Shown one piece after another: positions 44,031-54,089 of a stretch of DNA of 64,000 bases; the stretch's first letter is position 1; every line of letters starts with the position of its first letter. The position numbers and the translations under genes are program-made. A model generated the notes under the pieces. It saw only the letters and a program-made list of their open reading frames with translations, was not told where the DNA came from and ran no database searches. This DNA is from Croceibacterium soli (GTDB lineage: Bacteria; Pseudomonadota; Alphaproteobacteria; Sphingomonadales; Sphingomonadaceae), in assembly GCF_009828065.1 (NCBI RefSeq), contig NZ_WTYK01000001.1, forward strand, positions 434,001 to 498,000, in the 5' to 3' direction.

Positions 44031-46876
44031 TCGGCGGGCTCCATCGCCGTGTCGATGCGGCGCGAACGTTCGGCGAGGTCAGCGTAGTCTTCCTGCCACT
44101 CGCTCGGGCCGTTGCTCGGCATGACCTGGACGGCGGTGACCTTGTACTCGGGACAGTTGGTCGCCCAGTCGGAGAAGTCGGTGGTGACGACGTTGGCCTG
44201 GGTCGAGGGGTGGTGGAACGTGGTGTAGACCACGCCCGGCGCCACCCGGTCGGTGACCAGGACCCGCAGCGTCGTTTCGCCGGTGCGGCTGGCGAGCTTG
44301 GCCCAGTCGCCGGTCTTGAAGCCGCGGTTCTCGGCGTCGGTCGGGTGCATTTCCAGCACGTCCTCATCATGCCAGACGACGTTGTCGGTGCGCCGCGTCT
44401 GCGCGCCGACGTTGTACTGGCTGAGGATGCGGCCGGTGGTCAGCAGCAGCGGATAGCGCGGGCCGGTCTTCTCGTCGGTGGGCACGTATTCGGTGACCAC
44501 GAACTTGCCCTTGCCGCTGGCGAAGCCTTCGACGTGCATGACCGGGGAGCCTTGCGGGAACTTCTCGTTCACCGGCCACTGGACCGAGCCGATCTCGTTC
44601 AACCGCTCCCACGAAAGGCCGGCGAAGCTCGGCGTCAGGCGGGCGATCTCTTCGATGATCTGGCTGGGGTGGGTGTAGTTCCAGTTCGCGCCGACGGCGT
44701 TGGCGAGCATCTGGGTGACCTGCCAGTCCTCGTAACCGTTAGCCGGCTCCATCACCTTGCGGACCGGCTGGATGCGGCGCTCGGCATTGGTGAAGGTGCC
44801 GTTCTTCTCCAGGAAGGTCGAGCCCGGCAGGAACACGTGCGCGTAGTTCGCGGTCTCGTTGAGGAACAGGTCATGCACGATGACCAGCTCCATCGCCTCG
44901 AGCCCGGCGGCAACGTGCCTGGTGTTCGGGTCGGACTGGAGAATGTCCTCGCCCTGGATGTAGATCGCCCGGAAGCTGCCGTCGACGGCCGCGTCGAGCA
45001 TGTTCGGAATGCGCAGGCCTGGCTCGGTGTCGAGCGTGACGCCCCAGTCCTTCTCGAACACGGAGCGGGTTTCCGCGTCGTGGATGTGGCGATAGCCGGG
45101 CAGTTCGTGCGGGAAGCTGCCCATGTCGCAGGCGCCCTGCACGTTGTTCTGGCCGCGCAGCGGGTTCACGCCCACGCCGGGGCGGCCGATGTTGCCGGTG
45201 GCCATCGCCAGGTTGGCGATCGTCATCACCGTGGAGCTGCCCTGGCTGTGCTCGGTGACGCCGAGGCCGTAGTAGATGGCGCCGTTGCCGCCGGTGGCGT
45301 AAAGACGCGCGGCCTCGCGGACCGTCTGCGCAGGCACGCAGGTGACGGCCTCGAGGAACTCCGGGCTGTTGCGCTCGAGCGAGACGAACCGGGCCCAGTC
45401 GTCGAACTCGTCCCAGTCGCAGCGTTCGCGGATGAACTTCTCGTCGTAGAGCTTCTCGGTGACGATGACGTGCGCGAGGCTGGTCATCACCGCGACGTTC
45501 GTGCCCGGCTGGAGCGGCAGGTGGTGGGCCGCTTCGATGTGCGGCGATCGGACCAGGTCGATCCGGCGCGGATCGATCACGATCAGCTTGGCGCCCTGGC
45601 GCAGGCGGCGCTTCATGCGGCTGGCGAACACGGGGTGCGCGTCGGTCGGGTTGGCGCCGATCACCATGATCACGTCGGCGTCCATCACGGAATCGAAGTC
45701 CTGCGTGCCGGCGCTGGTGCCGAAGGTGGTTTTCAGGCCGTAACCGGTCGGCGAGTGGCAGACGCGGGCACAGGTATCGACGTTGTTCGCGCCGAACACG
45801 CTGCGCACGAGCTTCTGGACGAGGTAGGTTTCCTCGTTGGTGCAGCGGCTGGAGGTGATGCCGCCCAGCGCGCGGGCGCCGTGGCGGGCCTTGATGTCGT
45901 TGATCTTGCCGGCGGTGTAGCCGAGCGCTTCTTCCCAGCTGACTTCGCGCCAGGGCTGGTCGATCGAATCGCGGATCATCGGCCTGGTGATGCGGTCCTT
46001 GTGGTTGGCATAGCCATAGGCGAAGCGGCCCTTGACGCAGCTGTGGCCACGGTTGGCCTTGCCGTCCTTCCACGGCACCATGCGGACGAGCTGCTCGCCG
46101 CGCATCTCGGCGCGGAAGGTGCAGCCGACGCCGCAATAGGCGCAAGTGGTGACCACGGCCTTCTCCGGCCGGCCGATCGCCTTGACGCTCTTTTCCTGCA
46201 GCGTGGCGGTGGGGCAGGCCTGGACGCAGGCGCCGCAGCTCACGCACTCGCTGGCGAGGAAGTTGTCCTCATCCTGCCCGGCCGAGACCATGGAGGCAAA
46301 GCCGCGGCCGTCGATCGTCAGCGCGAAAGTGCCCTGCACTTCGTCGCACGCGCGAACGCAGCGGCTGCAGACGATGCACTTGCTCGGATCGAAATCGAAG
46401 TAAGGGTTCGAATGGTCGGTCGGCAGGGCGAGGTGGTTGTCGCCCTCATAGCCGTAGCGCACGTCGCGCAGGCCGACGTTGGCGGCCTGTTCCTGCAGCT
46501 CGCAGTCGTTGTTGGCGGAGCAGGTCAGGCAGTCGAGCGGGTGGTCGGAGATGTAGAGCTCCATGACGCCGCGGCGCAGCTTCTCGAGCCGCGGGGTCTG
46601 GGTCTTGACGACCATGCCCGGCATGACCGGGGTGGTGCACGATGCGGGCGTGCCGCGCGCGCCTTCGATCTCGACCAGGCACAGGCGGCAGGAGCCAAAG
46701 GCCTTCATGTTGTCGGTGGCGCAGAGCTTGGGGATGTCGCCGCCGGTCTCGGCCGCGGCGCGCATCACGCTCGTGCCGGCCGGCACGGTCACTTCGCGCC
46801 CGTCGATCGTCAGCGTCACCTGTTCGGCGGACTGGGACTCGGGAGTCCCGAAATCCTTCTGGCGTTCAAATCCCAT
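44027..46876 (-). CDS. fdsA: NAD-dependent formate dehydrogenase alpha subunit (Mo, FeS)
   Basis: A 949-residue catalytic subunit oxidising formate to CO2. The N-terminus has a [2Fe-2S] domain (GSCRLCLVEIEG), a His/Cys [4Fe-4S] site (HPLDCLTCSANNDC), two ferredoxin-type clusters (CIVCSRCVRACDE and CVSCGACVQACP) and the proximal cluster CAYCGVGCTFR. The molybdopterin domain follows, and the metal ligand is a cysteine in ARVCHSPTGYG (codon TGC), not selenocysteine. The ATG at 46876 lies inside the end of mobA (11-base overlap). The complex is cytoplasmic and makes NADH. Confidence 0.97.
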   Translation of the reverse strand: MGFERQKDFGTPESQSAEQVTLTIDGREVTVPAGTSVMRAAAETGGDIPKLCATDNMKAFGSCRLCLVEIEGARGTPASCTTPVMPGMVVKTQTPRLEKLRRGVMELYISDHPLDCLTCSANNDCELQEQAANVGLRDVRYGYEGDNHLALPTDHSNPYFDFDPSKCIVCSRCVRACDEVQGTFALTIDGRGFASMVSAGQDEDNFLASECVSCGACVQACPTATLQEKSVKAIGRPEKAVVTTCAYCGVGCTFRAEMRGEQLVRMVPWKDGKANRGHSCVKGRFAYGYANHKDRITRPMIRDSIDQPWREVSWEEALGYTAGKINDIKARHGARALGGITSSRCTNEETYLVQKLVRSVFGANNVDTCARVCHSPTGYGLKTTFGTSAGTQDFDSVMDADVIMVIGANPTDAHPVFASRMKRRLRQGAKLIVIDPRRIDLVRSPHIEAAHHLPLQPGTNVAVMTSLAHVIVTEKLYDEKFIRERCDWDEFDDWARFVSLERNSPEFLEAVTCVPAQTVREAARLYATGGNGAIYYGLGVTEHSQGSSTVMTIANLAMATGNIGRPGVGVNPLRGQNNVQGACDMGSFPHELPGYRHIHDAETRSVFEKDWGVTLDTEPGLRIPNMLDAAVDGSFRAIYIQGEDILQSDPNTRHVAAGLEAMELVIVHDLFLNETANYAHVFLPGSTFLEKNGTFTNAERRIQPVRKVMEPANGYEDWQVTQMLANAVGANWNYTHPSQIIEEIARLTPSFAGLSWERLNEIGSVQWPVNEKFPQGSPVMHVEGFASGKGKFVVTEYVPTDEKTGPRYPLLLTTGRILSQYNVGAQTRRTDNVVWHDEDVLEMHPTDAENRGFKTGDWAKLASRTGETTLRVLVTDRVAPGVVYTTFHHPSTQANVVTTDFSDWATNCPEYKVTAVQVMPSNGPSEWQEDYADLAERSRRIDTAMEPAE

Positions 46877-47396
46877 CACGTCGCTCCATCGCGGCCAGAT
46901 CGGCCGGGGTATTGATATTAACAGATTTCGTGGGCGTTTTCACCGCCCGCGCACCGAGCGCCTCGGCGAAGGCCAGCATCGAGTGCCGGCCGGTTCCTTC
47001 GAGAATACGCTCGATCGTGTCCGTTGCTCCCACCGGCCAGTGGCCGACGACCGGCTGGTCTTCGAGGTAGGCCGGAGCCGGGGAGAGTAGGTCGAGCAGG
47101 TTGTCCGGCAGGTTAACCGAATCCACGCCGCAAGTGAGCACGGTCTCGTAACCTTCGTCCTGCGCCAGGTGCAGGCCGGCGGCGATGCCGGCGAGCGGCC
47201 CCATGCCGGCGTGCGGCCAGTCGGGAATGCAGCGCCCGGGCCCGCGCTCGCGCCCGGCGATGACGACGAGTTCGCAATGCCCGGTGAGCAGGTCGAAGGC
47301 CCGCGCGAGCAGGGTGTGCCCACCCAGCTCGGCGAGCGCCTTGTCGCTGCCGAAGCGGGTCGACTGACCGCCTGCGAGGACTATGCCGAGGATCAT
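46866..47396 (-). CDS. mobA: Molybdenum cofactor guanylyltransferase
   Basis: A 176-residue enzyme that attaches GMP to molybdopterin to make the bis-MGD cofactor required by FdsA. The N-terminal nucleotide-binding motif LAGGQSTRFGSDKALAELGG is complete, followed by GPLAGIAAGL and, at the C-terminus, NINTPADLA. It is inserted between fdsB and fdsA and overlaps fdsA by 11 bases, so enzyme and cofactor maturation are co-expressed. Confidence 0.93.
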   Translation of the reverse strand: MILGIVLAGGQSTRFGSDKALAELGGHTLLARAFDLLTGHCELVVIAGRERGPGRCIPDWPHAGMGPLAGIAAGLHLAQDEGYETVLTCGVDSVNLPDNLLDLLSPAPAYLEDQPVVGHWPVGATDTIERILEGTGRHSMLAFAEALGARAVKTPTKSVNINTPADLAAMERRDGI

Positions 47397-47402
47397 GCGC
47401 GC

Positions 47403-47497
47403 GTCGTCCCGGACTCGATCCGGGACTGCTGGCCGCTGGGTGCGAGCCTCGTTTGGCGGACCAGGAGGGCAGCGATCCCGGCTTTCGCCGGGATGAC
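47403..47497. repeat. Two REP-like hairpins between mobA and fdsB
   Basis: TCCCGGACTCGATCCGGGA at 47407-47425 and ATCCCGGCTTTCGCCGGGAT at 47475-47494. Both are short GC hairpins of a widespread alphaproteobacterial REP type. They interrupt an otherwise overlapping operon and could trim or stabilise the transcript. Confidence 0.7.
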
Positions 47498-47508
47498 GGG
47501 GAACTGGA

Positions 47509-49053
47509 TCACTCTGCTGCCTCCGCTTCGCGATCGGCGCGGCCGGTGAAGTCTTCCGGCCAGTTCTTCAGTGCGCTCATCACCGGGAACGGCGTGAAGC
47601 CGCCAAGGGCGCAGAGGCTGCCGAACTTCATCGTTTCGCACAAGTCGGTCAGCAGGCCGATTTCCTGTTCCTGGCTGCGGCCGTGCTTGGGCGCGTTGTG
47701 CATGACCGCCGTGCGCTCGATGTGGTCGGCCGTGCGGCCGCCGGTGCGGATGCGGTCGATGAGCTCGACGCCGCGCACCGCGCCGATGCGGCATGGGGTG
47801 CACTTGCCGCAGCTTTCCGCCGCGCAGAACTCCATCGCGAAGCGGGCCATCGCGCCCATGTCGGCGCTGTCGTCGAACACGGTGATGCCGCCATGGCCGA
47901 TCAGGGCGTCGGCTTCGGTGTATTCCTCGTAATCGAAGCGGATGTCGAACTGGTCGGGGTGGAGATAGGCGCCCAGCGGGCCGCCGACCTGCACGGCCTT
48001 GACCGGGCGGCCGCTCTCGGTGCCGCCGCCGATGTCGTAGATCAGCTCCTTCAGCGTGATGCCGAAGCCGGTTTCGAACAGGCCGCCGTGCTTGAGGTTC
48101 CCGGCGAGCTGAATCGGCATCGTGCCTTTGGATCGGCCCATGCCCAGCGTGCCGTAGTGCCCTGCCCCCCCTTCGACGAGGATGTGCGGCACGGCGGCAA
48201 GGGTGAGCACGTTGTTGACCACCGTCGGCTTGCCGAACAGCCCTTCGAGCGCGGGCAGCGGCGGCTTGGCGCGGACTTCGCCGCGCTTGCCTTCGAGGCT
48301 GTTGAGCAGCGAGGTTTCCTCACCGCAGACATAGGCGCCCGCGCCGACGCGCACTTCGACCTGGAACGGCGCGACGATGCCGGCGCTCAGTTCCACTGCG
48401 CGTTCCAGCTTGCGGATCGCGTCGGGGTATTCGCTGCGCAGGTAGACGTAGCCGCGGTCTGCGCCGACAGCCTCGCCGGCGATCGCCATGCCTTCGATCA
48501 GCATGAAGGGATCGCCTTCGATCAGCATGCGGTCGGCGAACGTGCCGCTGTCGCCTTCGTCGGCGTTGCAGACGATGTACTTCTGCGGGCCGGAGGCCTT
48601 GGCCACGGTCTGCCACTTGATGCCTGCCGGGAAGCCCGCGCCGCCGCGGCCGCGCAGGCCGGATGCGGTGACTTCCTCGAGGATCTGGGCGCTGCCGATC
48701 TGGCGCGCGCGGCGGAGGCCTGCCCAGCCGCCGGTCGCCTCGTAGTCCTGCAGGTTCAGCGGACGGGTCTTGCCGGCGCGGGCGAACGTCAGGCGCTGCT
48801 GGCGGGCGATGAAGGGGTGCTGCTCGATCGCGCCAATGGCGATCTCCGCTGCGCCGCCTTCGAGGATGTCGTCGACGTCTTCCAGCGTCGCCGGGCCCCA
48901 ACCTTTCCCATCAATCTCGACCAGCGGCTCGAGCCAGTGCATGCCCCAACTGCTGGTGCGGTGCACTTCGTGGCCCTTGCGCTCGAAAGCGCGGGCCAGC
49001 TCGTCGGCGCCCATGGCGCGGGCGAGGGCATCGTCGGATATTTTAATGATCAT
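47509..49053 (-). CDS. fdsB: NAD-dependent formate dehydrogenase beta subunit
   Basis: A 514-residue NuoF-like diaphorase subunit. It has an N-terminal thioredoxin-like part (about 1-110), the NADH/FMN-binding region (GLRGRGGAGFPAGIKW, NADEGDSGTF), and the [4Fe-4S] site ESCGKCTPCRIG. It passes electrons from FdsA to NAD+. The ATG at 49053 overlaps the fdsG stop; a GTG one codon earlier is equally possible. Confidence 0.96.
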   Translation of the reverse strand: MIIKISDDALARAMGADELARAFERKGHEVHRTSSWGMHWLEPLVEIDGKGWGPATLEDVDDILEGGAAEIAIGAIEQHPFIARQQRLTFARAGKTRPLNLQDYEATGGWAGLRRARQIGSAQILEEVTASGLRGRGGAGFPAGIKWQTVAKASGPQKYIVCNADEGDSGTFADRMLIEGDPFMLIEGMAIAGEAVGADRGYVYLRSEYPDAIRKLERAVELSAGIVAPFQVEVRVGAGAYVCGEETSLLNSLEGKRGEVRAKPPLPALEGLFGKPTVVNNVLTLAAVPHILVEGGAGHYGTLGMGRSKGTMPIQLAGNLKHGGLFETGFGITLKELIYDIGGGTESGRPVKAVQVGGPLGAYLHPDQFDIRFDYEEYTEADALIGHGGITVFDDSADMGAMARFAMEFCAAESCGKCTPCRIGAVRGVELIDRIRTGGRTADHIERTAVMHNAPKHGRSQEQEIGLLTDLCETMKFGSLCALGGFTPFPVMSALKNWPEDFTGRADREAEAAE

Positions 49054-49481
49054 CACGCGTTCTCGATAACTTGGGCGAGGGCCGGGCCGTCAAGGCGAGC
49101 GTGGAGCCGGTCGCCGACGCGGGCCGCGGGGCCGGCGCTGCACAGGCCCAGGCAGTAGACGGTCGTCAGCTTGACCCGCTCGCCGGCAGCGGCAGTGGCG
49201 GCATCCATGATCTGCTCGACGCCGCGGGCCTTGCAGGCCTCGGCACGGCAGATCTGCACGACGGGGCGCAGGTCGGGCTTGTCGAGGAAGTCGTGGTAGA
49301 AGCTGACCACCCCGTGCACGTCGGCGCGGGAGAGGTTGAGGCCGTTGGCGATTAGGGCTTCGCTATCGGCGTCGACGCAGCCGAACTCCTCCTGCACGGC
49401 GTGCAGGATCGGCAGCAACGGCCCTTCCCGGTGACGGTGTTCGGCGATGATCTCGCCGATCTTTTCCAACTTGCTGCTCAC
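49053..49481 (-). CDS. fdsG: NAD-dependent formate dehydrogenase gamma subunit
   Basis: A 142-residue NuoE-like subunit with one [2Fe-2S] cluster, ligated by ICRAEACKARG and YCLGLCSAGP. First structural gene of the fds set, overlapping fghA by four bases and fdsB by a few. The N-terminus MSSKLEKIGEIIAEH is family-typical. Confidence 0.96.
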   Translation of the reverse strand: MSSKLEKIGEIIAEHRHREGPLLPILHAVQEEFGCVDADSEALIANGLNLSRADVHGVVSFYHDFLDKPDLRPVVQICRAEACKARGVEQIMDAATAAAGERVKLTTVYCLGLCSAGPAARVGDRLHARLDGPALAQVIENA

Positions 49482-50317
49482 TTTTTCAGTCTTTCGGCAT
49501 GCCAGGCAATGTGGTCGTCGATGAAGCTGGAAACGAAGAAGTAGGAGTGGTCGTACCCCTCCTGCATCCGGATCGTCGCGGGCATGTTCGCCGCGGCGCA
49601 GGCTGCTTCCAGCAAGTGCGTCTTCAATTGTTCGTCGAGGAAGTTGTCGGCGCGGCCCTGGTCGACCAGCAGGTCGGGCAGGCGCGCGCCGTCCTCGATC
49701 AGCGCGCAGGCATCGTACTCCCGCCAGGCCGAGCGGTCATCCCCGATGTAGCCGGTCAGGGCCTTTTCGCCCCACGGGCAGTTCAGCGGGCTGACGATCG
49801 GCGCGAAGGCGCTGGTCGAGCGGAAGCGGCCCGGGTTGCGCAGGGATATCGTCAGCGCGCCGTGGCCGCCCATCGAGTGGCCGGAGATGCCCTGGCGGTC
49901 CATGTCGACCGGGAAGGCCTCGGCGATCAGCGCGGGCAGTTCCTGCTCGATATAGCTGCGCATGCGGAAGTGCTGGGCCCAGGGATCCTGCGTGGCGTCG
50001 ACGTAGAAGCCGGCGCCCTTGCCGAAGTCGTAAGCCTCGTCGTCCGGTACGTCCTCCCCGCGCGGGCTGGTGTCCGGGCCGACGAGGATGATGCCGTGCT
50101 CGGCGCAGGCGCGCTTGTACTCGCACTTTTCCATCGCGTTGGCGTGGGTGCAGGTAAGGCCGGAAAGCCACCACAGCACCGGCAGCTTCGCGCCCGGCGC
50201 GTGATCGGGCACATAGACCTGGAAGGTCATCGGCGTGCCGGTGACGGAGGACTCATGGGTGTAGACACCCTGGGTCCCGCCGAAGCACCTGGACTTGCTG
50301 ACTGTTTCCGCTGTCAT
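49478..50317 (-). CDS. fghA: S-formylglutathione hydrolase
   Basis: A 279-residue esterase-D-type serine hydrolase releasing formate and glutathione. The nucleophile is in SGHSMGGHGALT; the His is in GYDHSYFFVSSF; LTCTHANAMEK is a family mark. The start at 50317 (MTAETVSKSRCFGGTQG) is preferred over a longer in-frame start overlapping the VOC gene. The four-base overlaps on both sides show it is translated together with its neighbours. Formate made here is oxidised by the downstream FDS complex. Confidence 0.96.
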   Translation of the reverse strand: MTAETVSKSRCFGGTQGVYTHESSVTGTPMTFQVYVPDHAPGAKLPVLWWLSGLTCTHANAMEKCEYKRACAEHGIILVGPDTSPRGEDVPDDEAYDFGKGAGFYVDATQDPWAQHFRMRSYIEQELPALIAEAFPVDMDRQGISGHSMGGHGALTISLRNPGRFRSTSAFAPIVSPLNCPWGEKALTGYIGDDRSAWREYDACALIEDGARLPDLLVDQGRADNFLDEQLKTHLLEAACAAANMPATIRMQEGYDHSYFFVSSFIDDHIAWHAERLKK

Positions 50318-50709
50318 CCGACTTCCTGTTCCGCGTCTACGTTCGTGGTGAAGGCACACAGCTTGTTGCCTACAGGATCGCGCAGGTAGGCACCGTAGAG
50401 CTTCGCATCGGGCATGTCGCGCCGGCCCGGCGCACCTTCATCGCTACCGCCGTTGGCGAGCCCCGCCTGGTGCCATGCGTCCACAGCCGCCGGCTCCGGT
50501 GCGGCCAGGCCGATCGTGCCGCCGTTGGCGTGGGTCGCAGGCCCGCCGTCTGCCGGACGGCCGACGGAGAAGAACCCGCTTCCGTACGATCCATAATACG
50601 CCCGCTCACCCATCCGGTTGCCCGGGATGCCGAGCGCGGCGAACGTCGCGTCATAGAACGCGATGGATTTTTCCGGCTCGTTGCACCCGATAACGATGTG
50701 GGTGAACAC
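50314..50709 (-). CDS. VOC (glyoxalase-fold) protein 1
   Basis: A 131-residue vicinal-oxygen-chelate protein (FTHIVIGCNEPEKSIAFYDA at the start; YGAYLRDPVGNKLCAFT near the end). His4 could be a metal ligand. However, the position that is usually a ligand His in the second half reads TIGL, and the last ligand (usually Glu after DPxGNxx) reads Cys. It overlaps fghA by four bases. The substrate is unknown; position in the formaldehyde operon suggests a glutathione adduct. Confidence 0.82.
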   Translation of the reverse strand: MFTHIVIGCNEPEKSIAFYDATFAALGIPGNRMGERAYYGSYGSGFFSVGRPADGGPATHANGGTIGLAAPEPAAVDAWHQAGLANGGSDEGAPGRRDMPDAKLYGAYLRDPVGNKLCAFTTNVDAEQEVG

Positions 50710-50715
50710 CGCGGC

Positions 50716-51099
50716 TTATGCCTTGGGGCCGACGTTCGGCGTGAAGACGCAGATCTTGTTGCCGTCCGGATCGCGCAGGTACGCGCCGTACATGTTGCCG
50801 GGGGAGGTCTCGCGGAAGCCGGGCTGGCCTTCGCAAGTGCCGCCGGCGGCGAGGCCGGCTTCGTGCCAGGCATCGACCGTGGCATAGTCCGCTGCCTTGA
50901 GGCCGAGGGTGTGGCCGTTCGACACGGTCGCTTCTTCGCCGTTGGCCGGCTTGGCCACGATCAGCGAGCCCTGCTCGGTCGGATAGACGGTACCGTGCGG
51001 CAGCGGGTGGCCGGCATGGCCGAGCTTGCCCATCGTGGCATCGTAGAACGCGCGGCTCTTCTCGATGTCGTTGGTGCCGAGGAATACGTGGTTGAACAT
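50716..51099 (-). CDS. VOC (glyoxalase-fold) protein 2
   Basis: A 127-residue paralogue of the next gene, six bases away. It has the same frame of motifs (FNHVFLGTNDIEKSRAFYDA, DAWHEAGLAAGGTCEGQPG, YGAYLRDPDGNKICVFT) and the same replacement of the usual final Glu ligand by Cys. The tandem pair clearly arose by duplication. It starts after a good AGGAG-containing leader and is separated from frmA by a pair of inverted repeats. Confidence 0.82.
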   Translation of the reverse strand: MFNHVFLGTNDIEKSRAFYDATMGKLGHAGHPLPHGTVYPTEQGSLIVAKPANGEEATVSNGHTLGLKAADYATVDAWHEAGLAAGGTCEGQPGFRETSPGNMYGAYLRDPDGNKICVFTPNVGPKA

Positions 51100-51198
51100 G
51101 GGAATCTCCTCTCATGGTCCGGCTGCGGGCCGGAGCTTGTCTCATCGCATAGCTGAAAACTTCGGACTTGTGAAAGCCTGAAACGCAATGGCTACACC

Positions 51199-51337
51199 AA
51201 TCCTCCCCGGGACGGGGAGGGGGACCGCCCGCGTAGCGGGTGGTGGAGGGGGCTCTTGGCCCGGACGAACGGCTGAGCCAGGCCTCGCCCCCTCCGTCAG
51301 CGCTTCGCGCTGCCACCTCCCCCTCCGGGGGAGGATT
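51199..51337. repeat. MITE-like structured repeat, copy 1
   Basis: About 139 bases bounded by AATCCTCCCCGGGACGGGG and CTCCGGGGGAGGATT. It contains nested hairpins (CCGCCCGCGTAGCGGG, GTCAGCGCTTCGCGCTG) and a variable centre. Relative to the next copy its parts are in inverted order. It fills most of the gap of nearly 400 bases between frmA and VOC 2, in which no gene is visible. Confidence 0.75.
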
Positions 51338-51351
51338 TGGCAACTCCCTCA

Positions 51352-51473
51352 GATCCTCCCCTTCGAGGGGAGGTGGCAGCCCGCAGGGCTGACGGAGGGG
51401 TGTAATCGCTAGCGTGGACACCCCTCCACCACCGCCTTCGGCGGCGGTCCCCCTCCCCGTCCCGGGGAGGATC
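51352..51473. repeat. MITE-like structured repeat, copy 2
   Basis: About 122 bases bounded by GATCCTCCCCTTCGAGGGGAGG and CCCCGTCCCGGGGAGGATC. Inside are the GGTGGCAGC-GCTGACGG hairpin and CCTCCACCACC-GGCGGTCCCCC, as in the copy at 57515. The element is inverted relative to copy 1, from which it is separated by 14 bases. Confidence 0.75.
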
Positions 51474-51491
51474 TTCATTGCATCGAACCCC

Positions 51492-52604
<1,113 letters not shown>

Positions 52605-52627
52605 CTCTGGTCCTCTTTGAAATGCTT

Positions 52628-52666
52628 GCGGCGAGCAGGTGGGCCGATGACCCGCCCGCTCGCCGC
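52628..52666. other. Stem-loop between MFS gene and frmA
   Basis: Arms GCGGCGAGC and GCTCGCCGC with additional inner G-C pairs. On the plus strand a TTTT follows, but both neighbours are on the minus strand, where no T-run follows. It may therefore be an attenuator or mRNA-processing element instead of a simple terminator. Confidence 0.5.
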
Positions 52667-52675
52667 TTTTAGTGG

Positions 52676-54061
52676 CTAGGCCGCGATGCGGTCCGCGGCG
52701 CCCGCGGGCAGCGGGTTCTGTTCGGCCTCTTCGTAGTCCGGATCGCGCATCGGCAGCATGAAGAGCAAGCCGGCGCCGACGATCGCACCGACCGCCATGA
52801 TCGCGGACACGGCGAACAGTTCCTCGTTGCCGAGCCAGACGAACAGGAAGCCGGCGATGATCGGCGAGCCCGCCGCACCGGCGCGGCCGACGCCGAGCAC
52901 GAAGCCGGTGCCGGTGGCGCGGGCATAGGCCGGGAAGCCCCGGGCGAAGGCGGCGTAGTAGCCGACGATGGCTGCGTTGAGGAAGAACATCGTCAGGAAC
53001 GTGGCCGCGCGCCAGCCCCACAGCGTGTCGCTGCCGATGCCGAACGCGGCGACCGCCAGCGAGCCGAGCACGGCCACGGCGATGGTCGGCCCCTTGATGT
53101 CCCACTTCTTGAGCAGGAACCCGAATAGCGCGCCGCCGATGGCGCCGCCGATGTTGGCCCAGGTCAGGGTGCTCGCCGCTTCCGGCTGGCTGAAGCCGCT
53201 GTCGGAGACGATCTGCACGGCGAACTTGAGGATGTAGTAGAACGTGATGGTGTGGAACAGGTAGCCGAACGCCAGCAGCAGGGTGACCGGGCGCAGGCGC
53301 GGGTTCGACAGGATGTCGGTGACCTTCGGCTTGCGCGCCGTCGGCGAGATTTCCGGCAGCTTGTCAATCGGCGGCTGGCGCAGCGCGCGCAGCGAGCGAT
53401 TGATCTTCTCGACCGCACCGTTCGGGCGCCGGGCGGCGTAGAAGGCCGGCGTCTCCGGCACGAGCAGCATGACCAGCGGGATCATCACCGCGGTGACGAT
53501 GGCGCCGAACAGGAATACGGCGCGCCAGTCGTAGTCGACCAGGAGCCAGCTCTGCGCGGCGAAGCCGCCGATCACGCCGCCGACCGGATAGCCGATCACG
53601 TAGAGCGACATGGCGAGGCCGCGATCGGCCTTGCTGGAGCTTTCCGCGGTGACCGCGTTGGTGGCGGCGAGCATGCCGCCGATGCCGAGGCCGGTGATGA
53701 AGCGCCAGACGGTCAGGGTCCACACGTCGTTGGCGGCGTGGGCCATGTACATGCCGCCGGCCATGACCACGAGGCAGAAGAGCATCGCCGGCTTGCGGCC
53801 CAGCTTGTCCGCCATGCCGCCGAGGATGACCGATCCGAAGCCCATGCCGACCAGCTCGGCCGAGAGGACGATGCCCAGCTCGGACCGGGGAATGCCCCAC
53901 TCTTCCGAGATGCCGGGCGCGGCGAAGGCGCTCGACAGCACGTCGAACCCGTCGAGCGCGTTCAGCAGAACCATGATCGCGACGACCAGCCACTGCCGCC
54001 AGCTCATCCGGTTTTCGTCGATCACCTTGATGGGGTTGGTGCCCACTATCGGTCCGGCCAT
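52676..54061 (-). CDS. MFS transporter, aromatic acid:H+ symporter type
   Basis: A 461-residue inner-membrane transporter with 12 predicted helices. The first-helix motif [18 protein letters not shown] carries the DGFD of the aromatic-acid (AAHS/PcaK) family, and the loop 2-3 motif [13 protein letters not shown] is intact, as is the related [12 protein letters not shown] in the second half. It probably imports an aromatic carboxylate. Its position between marR and frmA, and next to the dioxygenase, supports uptake of a lignin-derived acid; the exact substrate is unknown. Confidence 0.88.
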   Translation of the reverse strand: MAGPIVGTNPIKVIDENRMSWRQWLVVAIMVLLNALDGFDVLSSAFAAPGISEEWGIPRSELGIVLSAELVGMGFGSVILGGMADKLGRKPAMLFCLVVMAGGMYMAHAANDVWTLTVWRFITGLGIGGMLAATNAVTAESSSKADRGLAMSLYVIGYPVGGVIGGFAAQSWLLVDYDWRAVFLFGAIVTAVMIPLVMLLVPETPAFYAARRPNGAVEKINRSLRALRQPPIDKLPEISPTARKPKVTDILSNPRLRPVTLLLAFGYLFHTITFYYILKFAVQIVSDSGFSQPEAASTLTWANIGGAIGGALFGFLLKKWDIKGPTIAVAVLGSLAVAAFGIGSDTLWGWRAATFLTMFFLNAAIVGYYAAFARGFPAYARATGTGFVLGVGRAGAAGSPIIAGFLFVWLGNEELFAVSAIMAVGAIVGAGLLFMLPMRDPDYEEAEQNPLPAGAADRIAA

Positions 54062-54089
54062 GTCTTAGCGTCCTCTCTTTTCCGCGGCC

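Noticed and set aside
44027-46876. Possible selenocysteine at the FdsA active site
   Set aside because: The metal-ligand codon is TGC (Cys) in ARVCHSPTG; there is no in-frame TGA and no SECIS-like need.
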